A stretch of 64,000 nucleotides of DNA from Flavobacterium crassostreae (GTDB lineage Bacteria; Bacteroidota; Bacteroidia; Flavobacteriales; Flavobacteriaceae), in contig NZ_CP017688.1 of assembly GCF_001831475.1 (NCBI RefSeq), forward strand, positions 2,666,001 through 2,730,000, given 5' to 3'. A program made the position numbers and the translations under genes. Below are positions 18,988-29,431 of this stretch, piece by piece. The notes below the pieces were generated by a model. That model was not told where the DNA came from. It saw only the letters and a program-made list of their open reading frames with translations, and made no database searches. The first letter of the stretch is position 1, and the number at the start of each line of letters is the position of its first letter.

Positions 18988-20466
18988 ATGCCTTTATATA
19001 GCAATCAAACACTGAAAATATACAATTCTCTTTCGGGAGAAAAAGAAACTTTTGTACCCATCAATGAGGGCAATGTAGGGATGTATGTTTGTGGCCCAAC
19101 GGTCTATAGCAACGTGCATCTAGGAAATGTACGGACTTTTATGTCTTTTGATGTTATATTTAGGTATTTGCTGCATTTGGAGTATAAAGTGCGGTATGTA
19201 CGCAATATTACCGATGTGGGACATATTGTGGATGATGTGGATGATGGCGAAGACAAAATTGCCAAAAAAGCCCGTTTGGAACAGTTGGAACCCATGGAAG
19301 TGGTGCAACGCTATACGATTGATTTTCATGAAATACTGCAGGCTTTTAATTTTTTGCCGCCTAGTATTGAGCCTACGGCTACCGGACACCTTATTGAGCA
19401 AATTGAAATTGTTAAAAAAATAATGGATGCTGGTATTGGTTATGAGGCGAATGGTTCGGTGTATTTTGATGTGGTAAAGTTTAATAAAACCAATCATTAT
19501 GGCCGATTAAGTGGTCGAAATATTGAAGACATGCTGACCAATACTCGGGATTTGGATGGGCAGTCTGATAAACGAAATCCTCAGGATTTTGCGCTATGGA
19601 AAAAAGCAGAACCGCAGCATATTATGCGTTGGCCTTCGCCGTGGAGCGATGGTTTTCCGGGTTGGCACTTAGAGTGTACAGCTATGAGTACTAAATATTT
19701 AGGAAATCATTTTGATATTCATGGGGGCGGAATGGATTTAAAATTCCCGCACCACGAGTGCGAAATTGCGCAGAATGAAGCCTGTACTGGGCAAACTCCT
19801 GTTAATTATTGGATGCATGCTAATATGCTTACACTAAATGGTAAGAAAATGGCTAAATCCACAGGAAATAATATTTTACCAAGGGAGATTTTGACTGGTA
19901 AAAATCCTATTTTAAGCAAAGCATTCTCTGCTTCGGTTGCTCGTTTCTTTATGTTGCAGGCGCATTACCGTAGTATTCTTGATTTTTCGGACGATGCTAT
20001 TGTAGCTGCCGAAAAAGGCTACAAAAGATTGATGGAGGCAATGGATGTTATTAAAAATATTCCTTCGGGGGTGCGTAGTACGCTGGACATTGCCTCTTGG
20101 AAACAGGCGTGTTATGATGCCATGAATGATGATTTTAATACTCCTATTTTGATTGCGCAGTTGTTTGAAGGGGTGCGTTATGTTAATTTATTAGTTGCTA
20201 ATCAAGAAAGCTTAACGGCTACTGATCTTGCGGATTTTGCCCATACAATGCAAGGCTTTGTTTTGGATGTTTTGGGCTTAGAAGATGAAAAAGTTTCCGA
20301 TACTACTACAGACAAATTAGAAGGAACTATAAACCTACTTATTGCAATGCGAAATCAGGCTAGAGCCGATAAAAATTTCGCTTTGTCGGATCAAATTAGA
20401 GACCAACTCATTGCACTTGGTATTCAATTAAAAGACAGCAAAGAAGGAACTACTTTTTCGGTTTAA
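18988..20466 (+). CDS. cysS: Cysteinyl-tRNA synthetase
   Basis: The 492-residue class I synthetase charges tRNA-Cys. The HIGH-type motif is [16 protein letters not shown] (about residue 36), whose preceding Cys with Cys of WHLECTAMS and [10 protein letters not shown] form the zinc site. The KMSKS-like loop is [10 protein letters not shown] (about residue 288). Domain order and length are normal. It is followed at 24 bp by yidD and then lgt, a likely operon. Confidence 0.97.
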   Translation: MPLYSNQTLKIYNSLSGEKETFVPINEGNVGMYVCGPTVYSNVHLGNVRTFMSFDVIFRYLLHLEYKVRYVRNITDVGHIVDDVDDGEDKIAKKARLEQLEPMEVVQRYTIDFHEILQAFNFLPPSIEPTATGHLIEQIEIVKKIMDAGIGYEANGSVYFDVVKFNKTNHYGRLSGRNIEDMLTNTRDLDGQSDKRNPQDFALWKKAEPQHIMRWPSPWSDGFPGWHLECTAMSTKYLGNHFDIHGGGMDLKFPHHECEIAQNEACTGQTPVNYWMHANMLTLNGKKMAKSTGNNILPREILTGKNPILSKAFSASVARFFMLQAHYRSILDFSDDAIVAAEKGYKRLMEAMDVIKNIPSGVRSTLDIASWKQACYDAMNDDFNTPILIAQLFEGVRYVNLLVANQESLTATDLADFAHTMQGFVLDVLGLEDEKVSDTTTDKLEGTINLLIAMRNQARADKNFALSDQIRDQLIALGIQLKDSKEGTTFSV

Positions 20467-20490
20467 GATAGTGGTAATACGCAAATAATA

Positions 20491-20736
20491 ATGCTCAAAA
20501 AAATACTTATTTTTCCGTTTTTGGTATTGGTACGCATTTACCAGCTGTTGGTATCTCCGCTAACTCCTGCCTCTTGTAGGATGGAGCCTAGTTGTTCTCA
20601 ATATATGATAGAGGCACTAAAAGTACATGGCTTGTTCTATGGCGGATATTTGGGCCTAAAAAGGATTGGCAGTTGCAATCCTTGGGGCAAAACGGGCTAT
20701 GATCCGGTTCCTGCCAAAAAATGCAACCACAACTAA
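20491..20736 (+). CDS. yidD: Membrane protein insertion efficiency factor
   Basis: An 81-residue protein with an N-terminal amphipathic/membrane helix ([19 protein letters not shown] region) and the YidD signature: [18 protein letters not shown], then [15 protein letters not shown]. It helps YidC insert inner-membrane proteins. The family usually sits next to rpmH-rnpA-yidC; here it is linked to cysS and lgt, as in other flavobacteria. Confidence 0.93.
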   Translation: MLKKILIFPFLVLVRIYQLLVSPLTPASCRMEPSCSQYMIEALKVHGLFYGGYLGLKRIGSCNPWGKTGYDPVPAKKCNHN

Positions 20737-20834
20737 CCAGCGGTTTTTAGGCTCTAAATAGTAGGAATCTTTAACCAAAATTTCACACTGAATTTCTGTA
20801 TAAATAATGTATTTTTACATTAAATAAAAAATAA

Positions 20835-21755
20835 ATGATACACACTTTAAATATTGTTTGGAACCCATCACAGGGTATTGACCTTGGTTTTTTTATGATT
20901 CGTTACTACAGTCTTATGTTTGTAGTGGCTTTTGGTCTGGGATGGTACCTGATGAAAAATATCTACGAGCGTGAGGGTGAGTCTATTGAAAAACTAGATT
21001 CTTTATTTATTTGGACGGTGCTTGCAACTCTTTTGGGCGCGCGTTTGGGACACGTTATATTTTATGATTGGGAGTATTTTAGAAACCATTTGTTAGAAAT
21101 ATTTTTGCCATTTAGATTTAGTCCTACATTTGAATTTACTGGCTTTCAAGGCTTGGCTAGTCATGGTGCTGCTATTTCGATAATTATTGCTATGTATTAT
21201 TACAGCAAAAAAATACTACAAAGGCCTCTGCTTTGGATTTTAGATAGAATTGTTGTAGCGGTTGCTTGCGGTGCTATTTTTGTACGATTAGGCAACTTTT
21301 TTAACTCCGAAATTATTGGTAAAGAAACGACTTCTGCTTTTGGAATAAAATTTGTTCAAGATCAATTTAGCCCCAATGATGCGGTTAACGCAACACAAAT
21401 TGCAAACCCACACCAGGCGTACCAAGCCATTGCTACAGACCCAAAATTTGTTTCGTTATTGGAACAAGTACCCGTAAAACATCCTACCCAATTGTACGAA
21501 GCATTTTGTTATATTTTTGTATTTGCTATTTTGTTTTTTTTATACTGGAAAACCCAAGCTAGATTAAAATCTGGTTATTTATTTGGACTTTTTTTGGTAC
21601 TCCTTTTTACTGTACGAATGATTGTAGAATCCGTAAAAGAAAGCCAAGGCGGTTTTGAAAGCGCTCTTGGGCTCTTCTCTACCGGACAATGGCTGAGTAT
21701 TCCTTTTATATTAATTGGTCTTTACTTTGTTATTACGGCCAAAAAAACTGCTTAA
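20835..21755 (+). CDS. lgt: Prolipoprotein diacylglyceryl transferase
   Basis: The 306-residue multi-pass inner-membrane enzyme transfers diacylglycerol to the lipobox cysteine of prolipoproteins. Seven hydrophobic segments are visible. Conserved blocks are LASHGAAISIIIAMY, VRLGNFFNSEIIGKETT and HPTQLYEAFCYI. It is longer than the E. coli protein because of an insert near residues 165-220 (QFSPNDAVNATQIANPHQ), common in Bacteroidota Lgt. It would act on the several lipoproteins encoded in this window. Confidence 0.95.
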   Translation: MIHTLNIVWNPSQGIDLGFFMIRYYSLMFVVAFGLGWYLMKNIYEREGESIEKLDSLFIWTVLATLLGARLGHVIFYDWEYFRNHLLEIFLPFRFSPTFEFTGFQGLASHGAAISIIIAMYYYSKKILQRPLLWILDRIVVAVACGAIFVRLGNFFNSEIIGKETTSAFGIKFVQDQFSPNDAVNATQIANPHQAYQAIATDPKFVSLLEQVPVKHPTQLYEAFCYIFVFAILFFLYWKTQARLKSGYLFGLFLVLLFTVRMIVESVKESQGGFESALGLFSTGQWLSIPFILIGLYFVITAKKTA

Positions 21756-21856
21756 TTTTGGTTTAAAAATCTCTTTTTTTATTAAAAAGAACTTGTGTTA
21801 CGGTTTTCCGTAAAACAAATCCCAACCGTAAAGGTATTTTTGTATAAAAAACAATT

Positions 21857-22210
21857 ATGCCACGTACTGTTAACAAAATAATACTTCTGATAGGGGTGCT
21901 TATTTTTTCGGGATGTCAAAATAACAATACCATTACTACTGCCATAACAACAACTCCTTTAAAAAAACGCACTTTATTGTACGAAAAATATGATACCATA
22001 AACAGTAGTGTACTTATACAAGGTAAAAATCAATATGGCCAGAAGGTGTCTGGCAAAGGAATTATTGAAAACAAACTAGGGATGGGTATTGTGATAGATA
22101 CGGATGGTAAAAAAAAGGAAATTGTTATGGAGCAAACAAGCAACCTACAAATTAATGCCATTGATGAAGATGGTTTTGAATATTATTTAAAAATTGTATC
22201 TAAACAATAA
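21857..22210 (+). CDS. Small lipoprotein of unknown function
   Basis: A 117-residue protein with a lipoprotein signal peptide (KIILLIGVLIFSGCQN, lipobox cysteine near residue 21). The mature part is a short beta-rich domain (GQKVSGKGIIENKLGMGIV). I do not recognise a family. It lies 101 bp after lgt and 86 bp before the next gene's start. Confidence 0.6.
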   Translation: MPRTVNKIILLIGVLIFSGCQNNNTITTAITTTPLKKRTLLYEKYDTINSSVLIQGKNQYGQKVSGKGIIENKLGMGIVIDTDGKKKEIVMEQTSNLQINAIDEDGFEYYLKIVSKQ

Positions 22211-22296
22211 CGCCTTTTAGTTTAGCCCGTATTGTTTGGTATGTGGATATAAATACCCTTAATTTAGCCATCCAAAAACCGAATTACCAGAGCCTA

Positions 22297-23100
22297 ATGA
22301 AAATTTACTGCACGACGTTTTTACTCTTTTTTTACGCTCTATTATTTTCACAAACCAAATTACTTTCGTGGAATATTGAAAATATTGGACGTTCCAAATC
22401 TGCTGCCGAAATAGAATACATGGCGCAAATGATACATCCGTATGATGTTATTGCCATCCAAGAAGTGGTAGCGGGCTATGGCGGAGCCCAGGCAATTGCT
22501 CGACTAGCAGCTGCTCTAAACAGACATGGCTCTAATTGGGACTACACCATTAGTGATCCCACAAGTAGTAGTGCTTACAAAACAGAACGCTATGCTTTTA
22601 TTTGGAAAACTGCCAATATAAAAAAAATTGGAGCTGCTTGGCTAGAAAAAACTTACCATCTTGTTATAGATAGAGAACCGTTTTTGTGCACTTTTGAAAA
22701 AGAGGACAAACAATTTACGGTAGTTAATTTTCATGCTGTAACCAAATCCCAACAACCCGAAAAAGAAATCAAGTATTTTAAATTCTTGCCAGAGCAATAT
22801 CCAGATTTAAATTTAGTATTTGCCGGAGATTTTAATTGCCCTCAATCTCATACGGTTTTTAATCCATTAAAAAAAATGGGATACTTACCGAGTTTAGTTA
22901 AGCAAAAAACTTCTTTAAAACGTGGCTGTAAACAACAAAAATGTTTGGCCTCAGAGTTAGACAACATTTATTACAACAGCTCCCGTTTACAAAAAATAAA
23001 GGCAGGTATTATTCCGTTTTACACTGCGTTTACTTCATTAAAAGAAGCTAGAAAAATATCCGACCATGTACCTGTTTGGTTAGAATTTGATATGCGTTAA
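22297..23100 (+). CDS. Secreted endonuclease/exonuclease/phosphatase-family protein
   Basis: A 267-residue EEP-fold hydrolase with an N-terminal signal peptide (MKIYCTTFLLFFYALLFSQ). The metal-binding and catalytic motifs of the DNase I-like fold are present: LLSWNIENIG, IAIQEVV, NLVFAGDFNCPQS and ISDHVPVWLEF. It is likely an exported nuclease or phosphodiesterase. I begin at ATG 22297 because the frame's earlier GTG start (22243) would bury the signal peptide. Paralogues in Bacteroidota scavenge DNA or phosphate; substrate unknown here. Confidence 0.85.
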   Translation: MKIYCTTFLLFFYALLFSQTKLLSWNIENIGRSKSAAEIEYMAQMIHPYDVIAIQEVVAGYGGAQAIARLAAALNRHGSNWDYTISDPTSSSAYKTERYAFIWKTANIKKIGAAWLEKTYHLVIDREPFLCTFEKEDKQFTVVNFHAVTKSQQPEKEIKYFKFLPEQYPDLNLVFAGDFNCPQSHTVFNPLKKMGYLPSLVKQKTSLKRGCKQQKCLASELDNIYYNSSRLQKIKAGIIPFYTAFTSLKEARKISDHVPVWLEFDMR

Positions 23101-23316
23101 TAACAAAATCTTACTCTATAAATGCGTTTTAACTACTACGTTTTAAACTTTTTGGGGATTTAGTATCTTATAAATTACCTTGTATTGCCATAAATCTAAA
23201 AAATAGACATTCCAGTTTTGGTAGTCAGTAATTCTAAGGCATGCATTCCTAACTCCGAATTTCCTTTTTTATTTAACTTAGGAGACCAGGTTGCAACTAC
23301 TTCATTTACTACATAC

Positions 23317-24579
23317 CTAGGTTTTTTGTTTTTTCTTACGTGCAGCCGGAAACAAAACATTGTTCAATATTAGCCGATATCCTGGCGAATTAGCGTGTAA
23401 ATCCAAAACCGTGGGTGTATCTCCTACCCGATGCTGAAAATCTTCTGGATCATGCCCTCCATAAAAAGTGAACATTCCTTTTCCTTTTTCACCATGTAGG
23501 TAACGAGCTTCACCATTGAGCGCACAACTCCCCATCACAAGTACATTTGATTTTACTACCGCAGGATTATAGGCTGTAGTTTGCCCCATAAAGCCTTTGA
23601 TGATCTGGGTGTGGTTTTGACACAACATACTCGGGATAGGATCCCACTTGGCAGAATATTCCATTAGAGTAAAATAATCTTTCTCCATCGGGATTTTTCT
23701 TAAATCGGTCATGTCGATATCCGAAAATTCATATTTATCGGGTCTGCGTTCTAGTATAAAATCTTTAAAAGCAAAAGAATTTGCATAATTCATTTTGGCT
23801 TGATAATTAGGATCACTATCGTCTCCATCAAACATAGGTCCACATATATCTACACCATCTGCTGCCAATGCTATATCAAAACTATCCGTGGCAGAACACA
23901 TCGCAAACATAAAACCGCCTCCTATTACAAAATTTTTAATTTTTTTGGCAACAGCGCCTTTCTGCTGAGATACTTTTTCAAAATTTAGTTTATGCGCCAA
24001 GACCTCCGCAGCTTTCTTTTGTTCTATATACCAAGGTACGTTTTTGTATGCGGCATAAAATTTTCCGTATTGGCCCGTAAAATCTTCGTGATGCAGGTGC
24101 AACCAATCATAGAGTAGCAATTGGTCGTTCAAAATCTCTTCATCGTATATTGTGGTAAAAGGAATTTCGGCATAGGTCAAAACCAACGTTACAGCATCAT
24201 CCCAAGGTTGTTTTCCTTTGGGAGTATAAACGGCAATTTTAGGTACTCGTTCTAAAACAACCGTTTCCATATTTTGGGATGGACTAGCAATTTCTTTACG
24301 GATTAAATCTTGTTCTGCATCGGATAGAATTTCAAAACTAACCCCTCTGATTTGGCATTCTTTTCGGATCTCGGACACATCCGGAAGTAAAAAAGAACCA
24401 CCCCTGTAATTTAATAGCCAGTTTACCTTATAATTTTTGGACAAACACCAATAGGTAATCCCATATGCTTTGAGATGGTTTTTTTGGGTACTTTCGTCCA
24501 TTGGTAACAAAATAAACGACGCGTGTGCCGTAAAAGAAAGCAGTATGAGGGATAGTAAAAAAAATCTTTTGGCAACCAT
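23317..24579 (-). CDS. Secreted conserved protein, often labelled asparagine synthetase B
   Basis: A 420-residue protein with a signal peptide (MVAKRFFLLSLILLSFTAHA). Close Flavobacteriia relatives carry the label asparagine synthetase B. I see no N-terminal cysteine glutaminase or ATP-pyrophosphatase P-loop, so the label is probably wrong. A glutamine-amidotransferase-like class I fold is suggested by IAVYTPKGKQPWDDAVTLVL (about 110-130) and NFVIGGGFMFAMCSATDSFD (about 215-235), where the cysteine could be a nucleophile. Function unknown. Confidence 0.65.
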   Translation of the reverse strand: MVAKRFFLLSLILLSFTAHASFILLPMDESTQKNHLKAYGITYWCLSKNYKVNWLLNYRGGSFLLPDVSEIRKECQIRGVSFEILSDAEQDLIRKEIASPSQNMETVVLERVPKIAVYTPKGKQPWDDAVTLVLTYAEIPFTTIYDEEILNDQLLLYDWLHLHHEDFTGQYGKFYAAYKNVPWYIEQKKAAEVLAHKLNFEKVSQQKGAVAKKIKNFVIGGGFMFAMCSATDSFDIALAADGVDICGPMFDGDDSDPNYQAKMNYANSFAFKDFILERRPDKYEFSDIDMTDLRKIPMEKDYFTLMEYSAKWDPIPSMLCQNHTQIIKGFMGQTTAYNPAVVKSNVLVMGSCALNGEARYLHGEKGKGMFTFYGGHDPEDFQHRVGDTPTVLDLHANSPGYRLILNNVLFPAARKKKQKT

Positions 24580-24648
24580 TACTTTATATTTTTATCAAAT
24601 ATAAAACTAACTTGGCAAAGTGCATTAATTTGTTCGAACTATTACCTA

Positions 24649-26190
24649 TTAAAATGGCATGTCATCGTCATTATCTTCATTTAAGTTGCTACCAAAGGCT
24701 TCGTGTGCCGAAGGAAGGTTTTTGGTTATAAACGAATTATCCTCTTGATTCATCGAAGATGGCAAATCGTCGTAGCCTCCTGTAAAATCTTCCAGATTGT
24801 CAAACTTCCCTAGGTGGCCAATAAATTTCAAACGTACGTTTTCAATACTACCATTACGGTGTTTTGCAATCATAATTTCGGCTTGACCCGCCGTAGGAGA
24901 GGCTTCGTCATCATCCCACTCATCAATTTTATAATATTCCGGACGATACAAAAAGGATACAATATCGGCATCTTGTTCAATAGCTCCAGACTCCCTAAGG
25001 TCAGATAACAAAGGTCTTTTGCTGGATCCACGGGTTTCTACGGCACGAGATAGTTGTGATAGTGCAATCACAGGCACGTTTAACTCTTTGGCTAATGCTT
25101 TTAGGTTTCTGGAAATAGTAGAGATTTCTTGTTCTCGGTTTCCGCCTCCTTTACCATTACCGCCAGCGGTCATTAATTGCAAATAATCTACAATTATGAT
25201 TCTGATTCCGTGTTGGGATACCAATCTTCGGGCTTTGGCTCTTAAATCAAATATAGACAAAGAGGGAGTATCATCAATAAATAAAGGGGCTTTTTCAAGA
25301 TTTTTGACCTTGGTGCTTAATTGTTCCCACTCGTGTTTTTCTAATTTACCGGTACGCAATTTTTCGGACGATAAACCCGTTTCGGACGAGATCAAACGCG
25401 TGATTAACTGCACGGATGCCATCTCTAACGAGAATAGTGCTACAGGCATGCCAAAATCAATGGCCATGTTCCGAGCCATAGACAATACAAAGGCCGTTTT
25501 TCCCATGGCGGGTCTTGCAGCAATAATGATTAAATCACTTGGTTGCCAGCCAGAGGTTATTTTGTCTAATTTTTCGAAACCGGTTGCTACCCCACTGAGA
25601 CCTTCTTGTCCTGCTATTTCTTCAATACGTTTTTTGGCTTGTAGTACCAAACTTTGCGCCGTCTCAGAACTACGTTTAATATTGCCTTGGGTAACTTCGT
25701 AGAGTTTCGATTCTGCCTTGTCAAGCAAATCAAAAACATCGGCACCGTCATCATAAGAATCTTCAATAATTTCTGAAGAAATACGAATCAAACTTCTTTG
25801 AATAAATTTTTGGAGTATTATCCGGGAGTGAAATTCTATATGTGCAGACGAAGATATCTTCTGTGTGAGCTGAATTAAATAAAAATCGCCTCCGGCTATA
25901 TCTAGTTTGCCGTTTTTCTTTAATTGTGCAGATACCGTCAATAAATCTATTGGCTGCGTATCGGTAAACAACTGTACAATTGCTTCAAATATATGTTTGT
26001 GCGCTTCTTTATAAAAAGCATCTGGTTGCAGAATATCAATTACATCATCAACCCCTTTTTTATCAATCATCATTGCGCCCAAAACGGCCTCTTCGAGCTC
26101 CAATACTTGTGGAGGAAGTTTTCCTTTTTCGAGGCTGATTATGGTAGTTTTGTCCGCCTTTGCGGGGTTTGTGTTTTTGAAGTTTTCCAT
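24649..26190 (-). CDS. dnaB: Replicative DNA helicase
   Basis: The 513-residue hexameric helicase unwinds DNA at the replication fork. The N-terminal domain (LPPQVLELEEAVLGAMMID) precedes a RecA-like domain with Walker A in AARPAMGKTAFVLS (about residue 228), Walker B in IRIIIVDYLQLM, and the DnaB signatures LSQLSRAVETRG and SDLRESGAIEQDADIV. No intein is present. The C-terminal ~50 residues are acidic (NEDNDDDMPF), resembling the tip of SSB. Confidence 0.97.
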   Translation of the reverse strand: MENFKNTNPAKADKTTIISLEKGKLPPQVLELEEAVLGAMMIDKKGVDDVIDILQPDAFYKEAHKHIFEAIVQLFTDTQPIDLLTVSAQLKKNGKLDIAGGDFYLIQLTQKISSSAHIEFHSRIILQKFIQRSLIRISSEIIEDSYDDGADVFDLLDKAESKLYEVTQGNIKRSSETAQSLVLQAKKRIEEIAGQEGLSGVATGFEKLDKITSGWQPSDLIIIAARPAMGKTAFVLSMARNMAIDFGMPVALFSLEMASVQLITRLISSETGLSSEKLRTGKLEKHEWEQLSTKVKNLEKAPLFIDDTPSLSIFDLRAKARRLVSQHGIRIIIVDYLQLMTAGGNGKGGGNREQEISTISRNLKALAKELNVPVIALSQLSRAVETRGSSKRPLLSDLRESGAIEQDADIVSFLYRPEYYKIDEWDDDEASPTAGQAEIMIAKHRNGSIENVRLKFIGHLGKFDNLEDFTGGYDDLPSSMNQEDNSFITKNLPSAHEAFGSNLNEDNDDDMPF

Positions 26191-26275
26191 ACTACAAAAG
26201 TAACATAAATTTAAAAATTATTTTTTTTAGTTATTCCAAATAAATGGCTATACCATCCTATTTAGGAAAGCATAT

Positions 26276-26312
26276 TGCAAAAAAAATCCGAAACGTTTGG
26301 GTTTCGGATTAG
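26276..26312 (-). terminator. Terminator after accA
   Basis: On the minus strand, an AATCCGAAAC / GTTTCGGATT stem is followed by eight T. It lies ~20 bases past the accA stop. Confidence 0.88.
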
Positions 26313-26331
26313 AACTTTTTATATAAAAAAT

Positions 26332-27285
26332 TTACTCTTTATATTCCCCCATTTTACTGTATTTGTCCATTCTTTGGTCAATCAATGTAGCGGTTGCCAG
26401 ATCTTTCAACTCGTGGTATGCTTTTAATACATACTCCTCTACGGTTTTGAAGGTTGTAGGCCTATCATAATGGGCTCCACCTAATGGTTCTGGAATAATA
26501 TCGTCAATCAATTTTTGTCTTTTCATGTCTGCAGAAGTCAATTTTAAGGCCTCAGCAGCTTGTTCTTTGTATTCCCAACTCTTCCATAATATAGAAGAAC
26601 ATGACTCTGGCGAAATAACCGAATACCAAGTGTTTTCTAACATATAAACTCGGTCTCCAACGCCTATACCTAAGGCACCGCCTGAAGCACCTTCGCCTAC
26701 AATTATGGTAATAATAGGCACTTTTAAACGCACCATTTCAAAAATATTGCGCGCTATCGCCTCTCCTTGTCCTCGTTCTTCTGCTTCAAGACCTGGATAG
26801 GCTCCCGGAGTATCTATTAGGGTCAGAACAGGAATTCCAAATTTTTCGGCCATTTTCATCAAACGCAAGGCTTTACGGTATCCTTCTGGGTTTGCCATCC
26901 CAAAATTTCTATACTGACGTGTTTTGGTATTGTATCCTTTTTGTTGGCCAATAATCATAAAAGATTGTCCTCCAATTTTACCCAAACCACCAATCATGGC
27001 TTTATCATCTGCAAAACCTCTATCGCCGTGCAGTTCCAAAAAGGTATCGCCACAGAGTGCTTTTATGTGATCTAAAGTGTAGGGTCTGCTTGGATGCCTA
27101 GATAATTGTACCCGTTGCCATGCCGTTAAATTTTTATAAATATGTTTTTTGGTATCTATTAGTTTCTTGTTAATTTGTTTGCAAGTAGTTGAAACGTCCA
27201 CATCGGACTCTTGACCAATAACAAGGCATTTATCTAACTGATCTTCTAGTTCTTTAATTGGAAGCTCAAAATCTAAATATTCCAT
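26332..27285 (-). CDS. accA: Acetyl-CoA carboxylase carboxyltransferase subunit alpha
   Basis: The 317-residue subunit works with AccD to transfer the carboxyl group from biotin to acetyl-CoA, giving malonyl-CoA for fatty acid synthesis. The crotonase-fold oxyanion-hole motifs [16 protein letters not shown] (about residue 95) and [17 protein letters not shown] (about residue 200) are intact, as is [19 protein letters not shown]. Length is standard. The gene ends at its own terminator and is separate from dnaB. Confidence 0.97.
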   Translation of the reverse strand: MEYLDFELPIKELEDQLDKCLVIGQESDVDVSTTCKQINKKLIDTKKHIYKNLTAWQRVQLSRHPSRPYTLDHIKALCGDTFLELHGDRGFADDKAMIGGLGKIGGQSFMIIGQQKGYNTKTRQYRNFGMANPEGYRKALRLMKMAEKFGIPVLTLIDTPGAYPGLEAEERGQGEAIARNIFEMVRLKVPIITIIVGEGASGGALGIGVGDRVYMLENTWYSVISPESCSSILWKSWEYKEQAAEALKLTSADMKRQKLIDDIIPEPLGGAHYDRPTTFKTVEEYVLKAYHELKDLATATLIDQRMDKYSKMGEYKE

Positions 27286-27470
27286 AGTATTTGTGCGTTT
27301 TGTTGTTTAATTGGATTGCAAATATAAATATTAAATGATTTACAACCGCTTTATTTTTTATTTTAGTGTGCAAGTACAAAAATGCCATTGCGATAACTAC
27401 TACAAATCAAAACCATATATAACTAGTAATGCGTTACAAACCAGTTGCAAAACCGTGTTTTGATCGGTTA

Positions 27471-29405
27471 TTATTTTTGTTGCTTTGTCTTGTATTTTCG
27501 TTGTTTGTATAAGTAAGAAGCCGTGATTATATGTCCCAAAGCGTCTTTTGCCATTTCGGTATTTAACTTTGTTGGCTCCAAAACCGTATCGTTTTGCATC
27601 TTGAATTGCAAAGGCTCTTTGTTTGGCTGCAAAATAACCACTTGGTTACCCACTCTAAAAGCATTGTTGTTATGGAACTGCATAATGGCCCTACCTGGAG
27701 TAGCATCTGGCAATTTCATTAGATTAATTCCAGGCATGGGGTGTTGTAAATCCATACCTATAAAATGAAACAACGTTGGGGCAATATCTATCTGACTACA
27801 CAACTTGGTATACCGCATCCCTTTGGGTACATTAGGTCCAATTAGTAATGCTGGAATATGAAATTTGTTAATAGGAACCAGATTTTTGCCATAAGTTCTG
27901 GTATTGTGATCTGCAATAATCAAGAAAATAGTGTTTTTAAAATAAGGCTCTTTTTTGGCCATTTCGAAGAATTTTCCGATAGAAAAATCTGCGTATTTCA
28001 TGGCATTATGCACCGTGTTTTTTTGTTTGTCATACAAGGCAATACGCCCATCCGGAAACTCAAATGGCTCGTGGTTTGAGGTAGAAAACAGTAACGAAAA
28101 AAACGGTTTGTCTCCCTTTGATTTATAATAATCATTGGCCTTAACCGCCAAATCTTCGTCGGAATAGCCCCAAGTCCCTTTGAAAGCGGCTGTATCTTTA
28201 TCATAATCTTTTTCGTCAATTATCTTACTAAAACCATTTCCGTTAAAAAAAGATGCCATATTGTCAAAATTTGCCATACCGCCGTAGATAAAACTAGTAT
28301 CATAGCCCTTCTCTTTTAAGTTTTGGGCAAGGGTATAAAACCCCGTTTGGGAGTTACTTAATTTTACCACGCTCTCTGATGCCGAGGGCAAAAAACCCGT
28401 AACTACGGCCTCAATTCCTCTCACGCTGCGCGTACCTGTAGCATAAATATTAGTAAACAACAATCCTTGCTGGGTTAACGCATCCAAGGATGGCGTGAGT
28501 GGCAAACCACCCAAACTCCCCACATACTCTGCCCCTAAACTTTCTTGCAAAAAAACAACTACATTGTAGGGTCTAGCCAAAGTGCTGTCCGTTTTTTGCA
28601 AATGCATCAAGGGCAACTCAGGGTCTGTAAAAGCGTTGTTAGCAACCTGCATGTATTTTTTGACCCTAGAGATAGCCTCATTGGGATCCATTTTTCCGTA
28701 CATTTTTTCTGCGTTATCTTCGTTTTTTAAAGAATACAGCGCAAAACCAACCGTATATAAGGAGTTAATTCCTAAATTATTAGTTAGTTGATCCGTCGAA
28801 AATATTGCATTACTGGCATTAATAGGCCTTTTAGATACCAAGCTGGAGCGTGCTCCCAAAAACAACAAAAAAGCAACCAAAGGAAACCACACCAACTTGG
28901 TCCGATACATAGTGAATTTTGGGTAAAATAATTTTGCTGCATTTTTGGCACTAACCCACAATGCCACACTCAGAACAAAGAATGAGAAAAATAGGGATCC
29001 TAAATAACTTTTTACCAAAGTACCTACTACTTCTTTAGGATAAATTAAATAATCTATAAATAATTTATTGGGGCGGGTATCGTACTCCTTTATAAAATCA
29101 AAAGTAGCAAGCTCCATGAATAACATAAGGAATAAGAAACTCAGAAAATAAACCGTAAAAAATTTCTTTATTTTTTGCAAATAATTATCTGGCAAAACGC
29201 ACAACAATAAGCTAGGCAAAAAAGCAATATAAGACAACACAATCAAATCCATACGCAGGCCTATTGGAAAAATCATCCAATAATCTGGTGTTTGTACCAC
29301 ACGCTTGTGGAACATAACAAAAAGCAACAACCTACTTAGCGTAGTGATACACAATCCTATGAAAAAGAAATTCAGGATTGGTTTTAAAAATTTATTTATT
29401 TTCAT
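27471..29405 (-). CDS. LTA-synthase-like membrane sulfatase
   Basis: A 644-residue alkaline-phosphatase-superfamily enzyme: five N-terminal membrane segments (residues ~10-180), then a periplasmic catalytic domain. VVVFLQESLGAEYVGSLGG supplies a metal ligand, and the nucleophile threonine lies in ATGTRSVRGIE (about residue 323). ADHNTR is the C-terminal metal site. In Gram-negative bacteria this group transfers phosphoglycerol or phosphoethanolamine to envelope glycans; the exact donor and acceptor cannot be read from sequence. Confidence 0.88.
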   Translation of the reverse strand: MKINKFLKPILNFFFIGLCITTLSRLLLFVMFHKRVVQTPDYWMIFPIGLRMDLIVLSYIAFLPSLLLCVLPDNYLQKIKKFFTVYFLSFLFLMLFMELATFDFIKEYDTRPNKLFIDYLIYPKEVVGTLVKSYLGSLFFSFFVLSVALWVSAKNAAKLFYPKFTMYRTKLVWFPLVAFLLFLGARSSLVSKRPINASNAIFSTDQLTNNLGINSLYTVGFALYSLKNEDNAEKMYGKMDPNEAISRVKKYMQVANNAFTDPELPLMHLQKTDSTLARPYNVVVFLQESLGAEYVGSLGGLPLTPSLDALTQQGLLFTNIYATGTRSVRGIEAVVTGFLPSASESVVKLSNSQTGFYTLAQNLKEKGYDTSFIYGGMANFDNMASFFNGNGFSKIIDEKDYDKDTAAFKGTWGYSDEDLAVKANDYYKSKGDKPFFSLLFSTSNHEPFEFPDGRIALYDKQKNTVHNAMKYADFSIGKFFEMAKKEPYFKNTIFLIIADHNTRTYGKNLVPINKFHIPALLIGPNVPKGMRYTKLCSQIDIAPTLFHFIGMDLQHPMPGINLMKLPDATPGRAIMQFHNNNAFRVGNQVVILQPNKEPLQFKMQNDTVLEPTKLNTEMAKDALGHIITASYLYKQRKYKTKQQK

Positions 29406-29431
29406 TGTAAAAAATTGGGATGTACTAATGC

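Noticed and set aside
23317..24579. Accepting the family label asparagine synthetase B
   Set aside because: The protein is secreted and lacks both the N-terminal cysteine glutaminase and the ATP-binding synthetase motifs.
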